Shown here in pieces: positions 23,448 to 33,975 of a stretch of DNA of 64,000 bases (position 1 is the first letter of the stretch; each line of letters starts with the position of its first letter). The position numbers and the translations under genes are program-made. This DNA is from Nipponacmea schrenckii. Its lineage: Eukaryota; Mollusca; Gastropoda; Lottiidae. The notes beneath the pieces were generated by a model. That model saw only the letters and a list, made by a program, of their open reading frames with translations, made no database searches and was not told where the DNA came from. The DNA lies in assembly GCA_030562195.1 (NCBI GenBank), contig CM060202.1, forward strand, positions 2,728,001 through 2,792,000, in the 5' to 3' direction.

Positions 23448-24193
23448 GGTATTTGAGGTACAATGAACCTTAAACTGGAGAACATGTTTGAAAGGAGTTA
23501 GTGCCCTTTACAATATGGTACGACAATATTTATATTCTATTCTTGTACTTAACATACTTGATATCAGAGCAAAACTTGAGTTTTTTAATACTATTATTCT
23601 CTGATACATCAGTTCTGATTTCATGGTATCTTCAAAAGAGAGTATTCAGGCTGTTTGAACAAATATATAAGGACTTCAGGTGTTTTTAAAGGGACTAAGA
23701 AGTGTGAAGAAGGTGAAAACTTCAAGAGCTATTGTATTGTCAAGAAAGGGACTACCTAATGAATGTAGAAAAGTAGCAGTGAAGTATGACTGCAGTCAAA
23801 TTGTTGGTGTAATGGAAATGTTATGTTTTCTTCAGTTTTCTATGGTCACTTAAACCAACTTAAATAACCACTTAAAAGTGAACAATGGTCAGCTGTCCAC
23901 TCACCTCATCATCTCATCTGGCTAGTTTGTTTGAATAGTGTCATCCATATGATATGGTTGTTGGATTAATGAAATTTTCTATTGTGACCAACTTTCAGTA
24001 AGAAAATAGGACAGAGATAAGATAAAGTTTTAGGTGGGTTTTATCTGACTGTGAAATTGACAAATTAGTATTGTGTTTTATGTGTATGTATATTTGGATA
24101 TTTTTCTACTCTTGTGTACAAAATCGAAAGAGGTTTTAATCTCCATGTGACAAATTTGCATCTAAAAACATGGTGTGAGAATTAAGTATATTT
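23448..24193. other. No recognisable gene
   Basis: AT-rich sequence. Short open frames only; none carries a domain I recognise. Confidence 0.5.
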
Positions 24194-25189
24194 ACGTATT
24201 TCGACTTTGGCGAAAACGTATTGTAATCGTTCGGATTATTTTATTTATTTTTTTTTTTGTTGCGATTCTTGGATGAGTTTGCAGACAAACTGGTAAAAGG
24301 TACAGAAATTCTAAATCTACAGTTGATCTTAGAATGATTTCTATTATCAAATAAAACAAAACCGGAAGTTCTATCTCTGACCGGAAGTGAGAACCGGAAG
24401 TTGAGGTTTTTTTGCTTTAACAAGTTTATTTTCACTTCGATTTTGACCGGATTTTCAGATTTGAAAACTTCAATGGATTTGTCAACTAACAATTATAGGT
24501 TTTATGCAATTAGGTTAAATATTTTACCCACGATTTGCAATTCAATATTCAAGGGTCATCTGCAAAAATTTCAGACCGTGATTTCTCGTTTGATAAATGG
24601 TAAAATTTTAAAACTTTACCAGTTGATAGGCGATATGATTATAATTTTTGAAAAAATGAGAAAAAAAAATTCCACTTCCAGTTTAGCCTCAAATGATGTA
24701 ATTACGTAACTTTCGGTCTATAACTGCTAGGTGAAAAGTGAAAACTGTTTTATAAATAACTTGTCAATAGTAAATGATTAGGTCAAGCTGCCATATCGGC
24801 CGCCATTTTGAATTTTCGTTACAATTCTTAAATCCGAAATTCAGACACTACTGATAGACCGATTTTGATGAAATTTAGCACAGAGATACAATGGATCATT
24901 ATCTACCTTTTCTTGGAGGCCGATTTTTAAATTTCGTATTTTTTTTCGAATTATTCAAATTTTGATTTTTTCAGAATTAGGTCACTTTAACGGCTACGGA
25001 AGGTGTGACCCACTTAATCTATGACCTTGAAAATTAAGTCAAATAATATTCAATATATTGTCCACAAGTAGGTATTTTTTTATTTGGCTTACTTAAAAAA
25101 TTCATAGAGATAAGTGTGCTTAAATACAGCAAAAATTGATAATTTTCATATTTTCGCCATTTTTAACCGTTACGGAAGGTATGACCTAA
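24194..25189 (+). mobile_element. Helentron-like family B, dispersed copy, left part
   Basis: A single 52-bp terminus (ACGTATTTCGAC) is followed by a T-tract and the body starting near 24262 (GCGATTCTTGGATGAG). It is colinear with the array units at 3124-6373 but more diverged. It stops at GGTATGACCTAAT, where a pearl-like element starts, and resumes at 28013. This copy shows that a complete element has one 5' terminus and one body. Confidence 0.85.
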
Positions 25190-28012
25190 TTTTTATACGC
25201 CCACATGAAATGGGGGGCGTATATTGTCGTCACCCACATCCGTCCGTCCGTCCGTCGGTCCGTCCGTCCGTCCGTCCGTCCACAATTGCTTGTAAACACT
25301 CTACACGGTGTAATTCTTGACGGATTTAGATGAAACTTAATATGAGTGTTTATGATCACGCAAGGATGAACCCTATTGAAAATCAGCGAAATCGGAAAAA
25401 AATTAGTATGAGTTTGTGCCCTTGTTCATGAATGGCTCGTAAACACTCTACAACGTGCAATTCTTGACCGATTTTGATGAAACTTGGTGTGAGAGTATGT
25501 TATAACTCAAGGATAAACCCTATCGAAAATCAGCGAAATCGAAAAACATTTAGTATGAGTTATTGCCCTTGTTCTTGAAAACGCGTTCAATTTTAGCTTG
25601 TAAACACTCTTGAGAGAACAATTTTTAATGGATTTTAATGAAACTTGGCCTGAGTAATTGTTATCACCCAAGGATGAAGCCTATTGGATACCAGTCTAAT
25701 CGAAAAAAAATTAATATCAGTTATTGCCCTTGTTTTTGAAAAACGCGTTCAATTTTTAGCTTGTAAACACTCTACAAAGCACAGTTATTGACCGATTTTG
25801 ACGAAACTTGCTGAAATTGTTTAATATCACCCAAGAATGAACCCTTTTGAAAATAGCACATATCGAAATATATTTAATAGGAATTATTGCCCTTGTTCTA
25901 TAAAATGTGTCGTAAACACTCTACATGTCACAATTCTTGAGCGATTTTGACATAACTTGGCATGAGTATTTATAATCACCTAAGGATGAACCCTATTGAA
26001 ATTCAGTTAAATCGAAAAATCAGTTATTGCCCTTGTGTTTGAAAACGCGTTCAATTTTAGCTTGTAAACACTCTAGAAAGAACAATTCTTAATGGATTTT
26101 GATAAAACTTGGCTTGAGTATTTGTTTTTACCCAAGGATGAACCTTTTTGAAAATCAAATAAATCTAAATATATTTAGTGTCAGTTATTGCCCTTGTGTT
26201 TGAAAACGGGTTTAACTTTTTGGCTAATAAACACTCTAGAAGGTACAATTCATGACCAATGTTGACAAAACTCACTGAAATTGTTGGATATCGCAAGGGA
26301 TGAGCCTAATTGAAAATTAAAATTATCAAAATATATCTAATATGAAGCCTATTGGATACCAGTCTAATCGAAAAAAAATTAATATCAGTTATTGCCCTTG
26401 TTTTTGAAAAACGCGTTCAATTTTTAGCTTGTAAACACTCTACAAAGCACAGTTATTGACCGATTTTGACGAAACTTGCTGAAATTGTTTAATATCACCC
26501 AAGAATGAACCCTTTTGAAAATAGCACATATCGAAATATATTTAATAGGAATTATTGCCCTTGTTCTATAAAATGTGTCGTAAACACTCTACATGTCACA
26601 ATTCTTGAGCGATTTTGACATAACTTGGCATGAGTATTTATAATCACCTAAGGATGAACCCTATTGAAATTCAGTTAAATCGAAAAATCAGTTATTGCCC
26701 TTGTGTTTGAAAACGCGTTCAATTTTAGCTTGTAAACACTCTAGAAAGAACAATTCTTAATGGATTTTGATAAAACTTGGCTTGAGTATTTGTTTTTACC
26801 CAAGGATGAACCTTTTTGAAAATCAAATAAATCGAAATATATTTAGTGTCAGTTATTGCCCTTGTGTTTGAAAACGAGGTTTAACTTTTTGGCTAATAAA
26901 CACTCTAGAAGGTACAATTCATGACCAATGTTGACAAAACTCACTGAAATTGTTGGATATCGCAAGGGATGAGCCTAATTGAAAATTAAAATTATCAAAA
27001 TATATCTAATATGAATTATTGCCCTTGTTCTTTTAAACGCGTTCGATTTTTGTCTCGTAAACACTCTACATGGCACAATTCTTGATGGATTTCGACGAAA
27101 CTTGGTGTGAGAGTGTGTTATAACTCAAGGATGAACCCTATTGAAAAGCGAAATGGAAAATTTTTTTAGTATGAGTTACTGCCCTTGTTCTTGAAAACGC
27201 ATTCAATTTTAGCTTGTAAACACTCTAGAAAGAACTATTCTTAATGGATTTTGATTAACTTTGGCTTGAGTATTTGTTTTTACCCGAGGATGAACCCTAT
27301 TGTAAATCAAATAAATAGAAATATATTTAGTGTCAGTTATAGCCCTTGTTCTTGAAAACGCGTTCAATTTTAGCTTGTAAACACTCTAGAAAGAACAATT
27401 TTTAATGGATTTTGATGTAACTTGGCTGGAGTATTTGTTGTCTCCCAAGGATGAACTCTATTGAAAATCGAAAAATATTTAGTACAAGTTATTGCCCTTG
27501 TTTTTGAAAACGCGTTCAATTTAACTCGTAAACACTCTAGAAAGAACAATTTTGAATGGATTTTGATGAAGCTTGGCTTTAGTATTTGTTTTCTCACAAG
27601 GATAAACCCTATTGAAAATCAGATAAATCGAAAAATATTTAGTGTTAGTTATTGCGCCTGTTTTCAAAATCGCTTTCAACTTTTGGCTTGTGAACACTCT
27701 AAACATTCATTTTTGACAAAACTCGCTGAAATTGTTTAATATCAACCAAGAATGAGCCTTATTAAGAATTAAAAATATCAAAATATTATTAAGGGTGAAC
27801 CCTATTGCAAATCATAAAAATACCGAAAAATATTTAATGAGTTGAGTTAGGTACAATTCTTGACAGTTTTTAATGAAACTAGAGACCCTAGAAAAAAATA
27901 TATGGTGGAAGGTTGAATATTTCATTCCACTTTTGTAACCTTACTGAAAAGTTTTTATTTGAAATAAATGCTGCCAGTGGGCGTATATTACCTTGCCTGG
28001 CAAGCTATCTTT
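25190..28012 (+). mobile_element. Long pearl-like element inserted into a family B copy
   Basis: Starts TTTTTATACGCCCACATG with a long GTCC-type tract (CCGTCCGTCCGTCGGTCCG) and ends GTGGGCGTATATTACC, TTGCCTGGCAAGCTATCTTT. Between them are many ~145-160-bp core units of a second subfamily, marked by 'GTAAACACTCTA', 'GATGAACCCTATTGAAAAT' and 'TTGCCCTTGTTCTTGAAAACG'. At 2.8 kb it is the longest copy here, partly through an internal 668-bp duplication. Open frames inside follow the repeat and are not genes. Confidence 0.88.
25678..27014 (+). repeat. 668-bp tandem duplication inside the pearl-like element
   Basis: Sequence starting GCCTATTGGATACCAGTC at about 25679 recurs at about 26347, offset 668 bp. 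It is nearly identical throughout: I saw only differences such as AAATCTAAAT/AAATCGAAAT and AAACGGGTTT/AAACGAGGTTT. It spans about four core units, so it arose recently by unequal exchange, or is an assembly artefact. Confidence 0.85.
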
Positions 28013-28137
28013 TCATGAGTTTGAAAACTAGGTCAAATGATATTCAATATATTGTCTAGATGTAGGTCATTGCAAATTTAGCCTACATAATATTTTAAGG
28101 CTCTCGAAATACGTTCATAATTGTAAGCAATTCTAGT
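28013..28137 (+). mobile_element. Helentron-like family B, dispersed copy, right part
   Basis: Resumes at CATGAGTTTGAAAACTAGG and ends with the subterminal TCGAAATACGT, hairpin AATTG-TAAG-CAATT and CTAG (28134-28137), followed by TTTTATTTT. It completes the copy begun at 24194. Confidence 0.85.
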
Positions 28138-29564
28138 TTTATTTTATATACCTTGTAATTCTGAATATAGTGCGCACCCCTTCCTTGATGCCTCGAAATC
28201 AGGCAAAATTAATTTTCTATAATACGCACCCCTTTTTATGGCAAAAATATGACTTGGCATTTCACAGACACCAATATCAGGTGTCAATTGAAATTGAAGT
28301 TTATAATACTTTGTGAAATAGATCTGCCTTAATTACTTCATTATTATTAAATTAGAGATTTTATTAACCTCTACAAAATTTAAAACTACCATGAATCTCT
28401 CATTCAAATATTTTTTTGTATGATTTCCAATAATAGGGTAAAATATCTGATGATTATCAGGAAAGCACATTTTATTTTGTGTGAGAAAGATCCAATATGT
28501 TTAAGGCCATTTCTGCAATTCTATGGATTGACACAAGCTCATGCAATGGTGCCAAAACTTGTTCATGATTTACAACCCCATCAGAACAACCTATAAACAT
28601 TAACTTTTCTCAATTGCAGTAGTGAGATCTACATAATACTACAACCATGGAAACTTACTTTAGTGATTGGATTACCAAGGAAACAAACATCCATTGTTTC
28701 TTTGGTAGAAAGGTTTAATCCAATTTTTTATCTATAATATGTTTATATTGATCTTGAAGAGAATTTTAGCCAGATATTGCCCTTGATATGACTAAATTAA
28801 CTTATGTTTTGGCTTGTGAATACTATGTCAGATAAAATCAGAAGTGCATTACATTTACATGGTGCATTTAATTATATGAGGTTTTGCATATAGCCTGAAA
28901 GTAGCCAAACTGACTAGTGAATGACTAGTTTTGAATGATTACACCTTAAAAGAAGTTTAGTATGTTATTAGTTTGAAGTAGATTGTGATGAAACTTGAAA
29001 TAGAATGAGTTTGCTTTTAATGAATATGATGATAATCATGGAAAATGAAATTAAAAACATCAAAATTTGCTTGTGAAGGTTGTAAAGAAGTATTGATAAA
29101 ACATGATACTTAATTATAGTTTTCTTTTTTCGGTTAATTTAAAATTTAACTTTTCAATTTGAACACATTTTAATTTTGTCCTTGACTTATTCACATTCCT
29201 TTGAATGACATTGTGGACATAAATTGAGGTATACAAAAATTTGCTATCTAATAATGTATAATGTGTTTCAGCTACATGAAACCATGATTTTCAAATTTAT
29301 TTCACCAAAATCATTTAGAAAGAAATAACTATATTTTACAAGGATAACAACTAAGGTTCACAAGTTCACAGCGTGACAGGGTTCCTTTCAATCACCAGCT
29401 TTTCTAAACCTCTTGGCATTGATCTTTCCAGAATTATCTGTACCCATGTACAGCTGGGTGGACTGGAATTATGAGTGGAAATGACTAATTCAAAATCATA
29501 AAACTTTCACATGCCAATTGAGATAAGAACTTATGTCTGACATTTTTCAACGTATCTAAGCTAA
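28138..29564. other. No recognisable gene
   Basis: AT-rich sequence. A short pair of related motifs (GTGCGCACCCCTT and ATACGCACCCCTT) near 28170-28230 hints at an old repeat. No coding or RNA feature is supported. Confidence 0.5.
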
Positions 29565-29657
29565 TACATCCATTAAGCAATTTTCATATTGTCATTATAA
29601 AGGGAAGTAGCTCTAACATGTTGTTTTCCCGCGTCCTTGACCTTTACTCTTGAATTT
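29565..29657 (-). mobile_element. TTAA-type MITE, split copy, first piece
   Basis: ATAAAGGGAAGTAGCTCTAA and CGCGTCCTTGACC match the copy at 7450-7823. The match stops at CTTGAATTT and resumes at 33767, about 4.1 kb further on. Confidence 0.7.
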
Positions 29658-29693
29658 ACCTTAACACTGAACGATATTATATAAATTATAAAG

Positions 29694-30599
29694 TATGGAG
29701 TACCACAAGGATCAATTTTAGGTCCCTTGTTGTTTAATCTTTATATTAATGATTTGCCATTGCATATTAACTCTAACTGTGATTTTTTTGCGGATGATAC
29801 TATGATTTATACTTCTGGTAAATCGGTTACTGACATACAATTAAAATTGCAAGAAGATACTGATGCAATCTTAAACTGGTGTTCCTTTAATGTCATGATT
29901 TTAAATGAAAATAAAACCAAATGTATGTTAATTACAACTGCTCAAAAAAGAAGATATTCATCAGATTTATCAATTGAACTTAATAATCAATTTATCGAAC
30001 AACTTTAAATTACTAGGTGACTACTGTGAATCAAAATCTCTCATGGACTCCGCACGTAAAGTTCGTTGCTAAAATTTTAAATATTAAGTTATTTCAACTG
30101 CGACGATTAAGAAAGATCATGCCTGAAAAATATAGATCTATTTTTTATAAATGTCACTTTCAACCATTTTTGGATTATTGTTCAACTATTTGGGATTCAC
30201 ACGACATTGCATCGGCTGATATTTTACACAGGGCAACAAAAAATTGCTTTTAAATTAATGCTTGGTTCTAAGTATAATACTGATTTGTCACTGAATCTTA
30301 AAAGGCTTAATATTTTTGACATTAAAACCAGGCATAATTTTAATTCGTATAAATTTATGTATAAAACTCTGAACAACTTGTCTCCTTCCTACCTTTCAAG
30401 CCTCTTTAACTATAAACAGACGCCTTATTCTAGCATAAATTCAAAACTTGTGGTGCAAAAACCACGAATTAATTTGATTAAACAAAGTATTAAATACAAA
30501 GGATCAATTTTATGGAATGGTCTAGACGAAAATTTTAAATCAGCATCAGATTTTAAGACTTTTCGAAGAATGATTCTTGGTAATCTTTCATTAACATAA
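29694..30599 (+). pseudogene. Dead LINE, reverse transcriptase palm to C-terminus
   Basis: The frame opens with YGVPQGSILGPLLFNLYIND and contains the catalytic FADD in CDFFADDTMIYTSG, so the palm is present from motif B'/C on. A stop and frameshift near 30008 are followed by NQNLSWTPHVKFVAKILN and FLDYCSTIWDS. A further frameshift near 30230 leads to FKLMLGSKYNTDLSLNLKRL and a stop at 30597-30599. The 'VPQGSILGP..F..YIND' signature belongs to the CR1/L2/Jockey-like LINEs. The endonuclease, fingers and motif A are missing by 5' truncation. It is of the same general type as the copy at 15363 but not identical to it. Confidence 0.88.
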
Positions 30600-31387
30600 G
30601 CATACTTCCTGTTACACAGGTATTCTTTTCACCAACTATAGGATTTCTTGCAGATGGCTATCTTAACAATTGTGTTTCTCCATGATTTAATGATCTAAGT
30701 AATTTATTAATTTTATTTTCCCTTTCTCACAGGTATATCACCACCAACAATTCTATTTTGGCCTAACTTGAACCATTTTGAAAATCTAAATTATTACTGT
30801 CGGGGGATGAGTAAACATCCTTAAAGCTGGTCTTGAGCATGGACAAATCCTACCTCCCCCTCCATAGAAAAATAAGAAAATAAAATGGAGTAGGGTTGGG
30901 TAGCCCGCTCTCAGCACATGCACTGACACTTTGGCAATTCTTTTTTTTTTTTTTTTTGAGGGTATATGTATGTTTTGATGTCTGATCGTCTCATGCAGAT
31001 GTACTTGTCTATTCCTTGGTTTTTGTGGTCATGTACTTGATCGCAGAAAGATGAATCTGTCCATTTTATACACATGTACTTGTGTATTTTAAAACGAATT
31101 GTATGTTGAAATGATATATGGTTTTTGCTGTCATGTACTTGATTGCCGGAAGATAAATCTGTCCATTATTTACACATGTACTTGTGTATTTTAGAACAAA
31201 TTGTAAGTTGAAATAATACGTGTTTTTTTGCAGTCGTGTGCTTGGTTGCTGGGGGTAGGTTTTTGCGTTTTATGCACGTGTGCTTGTGTGTTTTGGGCGG
31301 GTTACGCATTGGAGTGTTGTGATTTTTTTGGGGTTTTTTTTTTTCGGCTGCGCGGTGCATGGCCGCAGAATCTATATATTATATCCA
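30600..31387 (+). repeat. Downstream region with ~101-103-bp tandem units
   Basis: After the LINE stop comes non-coding sequence. From about 31000, units marked CATGTACTTGATCGC and ACACATGTACTTGTGTATTT recur at 31031, 31132 and (diverged) 31234. Matching units reappear at 32520-32690, past the inserted pearl-like element. The tandem block was therefore split by that insertion. It may be LINE 3' UTR or an older minisatellite. Confidence 0.6.
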
Positions 31388-32495
31388 TTTTTATACGCCC
31401 TCACATGAAATGTAGAGCGTATATTGTGATCAACTTTCTGTCTGTCTGTCTGTCTGTCGTCTGTCGTCCATCGTCTGTTCATGTTTGCTTGTGCTCACTC
31501 TACAGACTACAGTTTTGATTGGATTTTAATAATTGTTGGTATGTGAGTTCAAGTGATCAACTTTCTGTCTGTCTGTCTGTCTGTCGTCTGTCGTCCGTCG
31601 TCCGTCGTCTGTTCACGTTTGCTTGTGCTCACTCTACAGACTACAGTTTTGATTAGGATTTTAATAATTGTTGGTATGTGAGTTCAAGACATCACAAAGA
31701 GGAACTGTATTGATTTTGGTGATGATCGGATAATTTTTAGCAGAGATACAGTGTCCGATTTCGGAAAAATGCGAGTAACTTTGCTTGTGCTCACCCTACA
31801 GACTACAGTTTTGATTGGATTTTAATAATTTTTGGTATGTGAGTTCATGGCATCACAAAGAGGAACTGTATAGATTTTGGTGATGATGGGATAATTTTTA
31901 GCGGAGATACAGTGTCCGACTTTGCACTATTTTGGAAAAATGCGAGTAACTTTGCTTGTGCTCACTCTACAGACTACAGTTTTGATTGGATTTTAATAAT
32001 TTTTGGTATGTGAGTTCATGGCATCACAAAGAGGAACTGTATTGATTTTGGTGATGATCGGATAATTTTTAGCAAAGATACAGTGTCTGACTTAGCGCGA
32101 TTTCGGAAAAATGCCAGTAACTTTGCTTGTACTCACTCTACAGACTACAGTTTTGAATGGATTTTAATAATTTTTGGTATGTGAGTTCATGACATCACAA
32201 AGAAAAATTTTATTGATTTTGGTGATAATCGTATAATTTTTAGCAGAAAAACAGTGTCCAACTTAGCGGAATTTCAGAAAAATGCCAGTAACTTTGCTTG
32301 TACTCACTCTACAAACTACAGTTTTGATTGCATTTAAATAAGTACTCTACTAAAGTGACAATTTTGATTCATATTTAGTCTGATTTCATGGTACACCTAT
32401 GAATTTTTTCCCATTATCTGATAAAACGGAACATGAATTTTTGTCCATTATCTGATAAGCCTGAGGAGGGCGTATCTGCAGGCTTTGCGTGCCTA
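31388..32495 (+). mobile_element. Pearl-like element, GTCT subfamily
   Basis: Starts TTTTTATACGCCCTCACATG with GTCTGTCTGTCTGTCTGTC and TCGTC tracts, the first ~130 bp of which are duplicated (31430 and 31560). Core units with 'TTGCTTGTGCTCACTCTACA' and 'AATAATTTTTGGTATGTGAG' follow, and it ends near GAGGGCGTATCTGCAGGC. The 3' hairpin is decayed. The same subfamily appears at 51484 and 62224. Confidence 0.78.
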
Positions 32496-32499
32496 TGTT

Positions 32500-32819
32500 A
32501 TAAACAAATTGTAGGTTGGAAATCTGTCCATTTCATGCACATGTACTTGTGTATTTTTAAACAAATTGTACGTGGAGTATTGTATATTTATTTTGTGGTC
32601 ATGTACTTGATCGCCGGAACATAGATCTGTCCATTTGATGCACATGTACTTGTGTATTTTTAGTATTTTAGACGAATTGTATATTGAGATATTATGTATT
32701 TTCTACTTTTTTTTTCCAAAGTATTGCCCCATGGGCTGAATGTGAGACAGGACCATGTCCTTGTGTATTGGGCCTATAATTCTGACCCATGTAAAATAAA
32801 GAGTTTATTATTATTATTA
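32500..32819 (+). mobile_element. Right part of the 101-bp repeats and a LINE-type 3' tail
   Basis: Two further units (CATGTACTTGTGTATTTTTA) are followed by TTGCCCCATGGGCTGAATGT, GACCCATGTAAAATAAAGAG and a (TTA)n tail at 32805-32819. An AATAAA signal before a short tandem tail is usual for LINE 3' ends. It probably terminates the LINE that starts at 29694, though the link across the inserted element is an inference. Confidence 0.55.
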
Positions 32820-33612
32820 CAGTATATCCTGCTCATACGACCACCTTTATTAAGAGCCCACCTTCAATAAGCGACCACAATAAATTCCCCCCTACGAGTC
32901 TCAATGTAATTATCGACTAATAAGCGACCACCTACATTACGCGACCAGCGGCCATGTATTAACACTCCCAATTGATTAAAATAACTCAATTAAGCGACCA
33001 TGACACTTTTGATTATGTCCCGTAACAAAAATCACGTTCACGCGTCAGTGATATTCAATGAGATTATCGCTAATCGGTAATTAGATAATCTTCTACAGAT
33101 TAATTTTACAGCTTGTTGCTGATTAATAATGAAAGATATCGTCGTATTGACAATTATTATAAAGTACTGTAAAGGCTTCAATATTTTGTTTTTGGTAAAA
33201 TTTAGACTACCGTAAATTTGATCAGAAAGCGAAAGTAGGGTATACTGGATGTTGTTATAAAAAAATATTAATCAGGTGAAAATGGAATAAAGCGTGTTAC
33301 TGGGCAATTAAAATGCAAGTAAAGAAGGATATCTTATTGATTTAAGGTAGAGAATTTTGACTTTGAAAACGATAATAACTGTGAGAACTTTGGTATCTAA
33401 TAGAAAATAAAATACGACTAAATGCAGAGTCGTAGATAGGAGATAGCATGCAAAAGCAGTAGAAACTATACATGTATGAGTAAAAGTAAGATCCTATGAT
33501 TTCAAAATGTCAAAACGAAATGGTCTTGCAGTTCCTCTCTTAAGAGGCCACCTTCACTCAGCGACCGTTTTTGAATATTCCCTTGAGTGGTCTCTGAATA
33601 CAGGTTCTACTG
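32820..33612. mobile_element. pogo/Tigger-like MITE with TA target duplication
   Basis: The left end CAGTATATCCTGCTCATACG and the right end, inverse CAGTAGAACCTGTATTCAGA, form an imperfect terminal inverted repeat. Inner motifs TAAGCGACCACC on the left and GGTGGCCTCTTAAGA (inverse) on the right extend it. TA flanks both sides (32818-32819 and 33613-33614). 'CAGTAGAACCT...GCGACCAC' ends and TA sites are typical of pogo/Tigger elements in invertebrates. No transposase is encoded in the 793 bp. Confidence 0.75.
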
Positions 33613-33766
33613 TATATTTAAATTCATGGAAAACTAAGAAAAAGCAATTCATATGATTTTGAATGAATACTCCAACACTGACAAAATATTCAACCAAAAT
33701 TAATCATAATAATATTTGTTTGTATACCTACACCATAGAATGATTGCCATAGTTCCCTTGCGCGAG

Positions 33767-33971
33767 GTTGTTTTAGTGATGATTTCCCAGACGCTTTTAT
33801 TTTCAAACTGAATGGAATCATCGCTAACTCACTTTTTTGAAGAATTCAGAATATAGTTTAATTGTCGCTTTTTGAAAATTCATCAAGTTTGGGATGCATA
33901 CTTAACTAATAGTCAATATTAAACACAAATATTAGACGTAGGACCGGTGTATTCTAACGCCTATTATCCCT
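33767..33971 (-). mobile_element. TTAA-type MITE, split copy, second piece
   Basis: CAGACGCTTTTATTTTCAAA to CGCCTATTATCCCT matches the far part of the family, and TTAA follows at 33972-33975. It completes the copy started at 29565. Confidence 0.75.
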
Positions 33972-33975
33972 TTAA

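Noticed and set aside
25241..25280. GTCC/CCGT repeat tracts as CRISPR-like or regulatory arrays
   Set aside because: They are simple tetranucleotide microsatellites at a fixed place in pearl-like elements.
25114..27739. Several 60-100-codon frames in the long pearl-like element
   Set aside because: They run along the core tandem repeat on both strands and shift at every indel.
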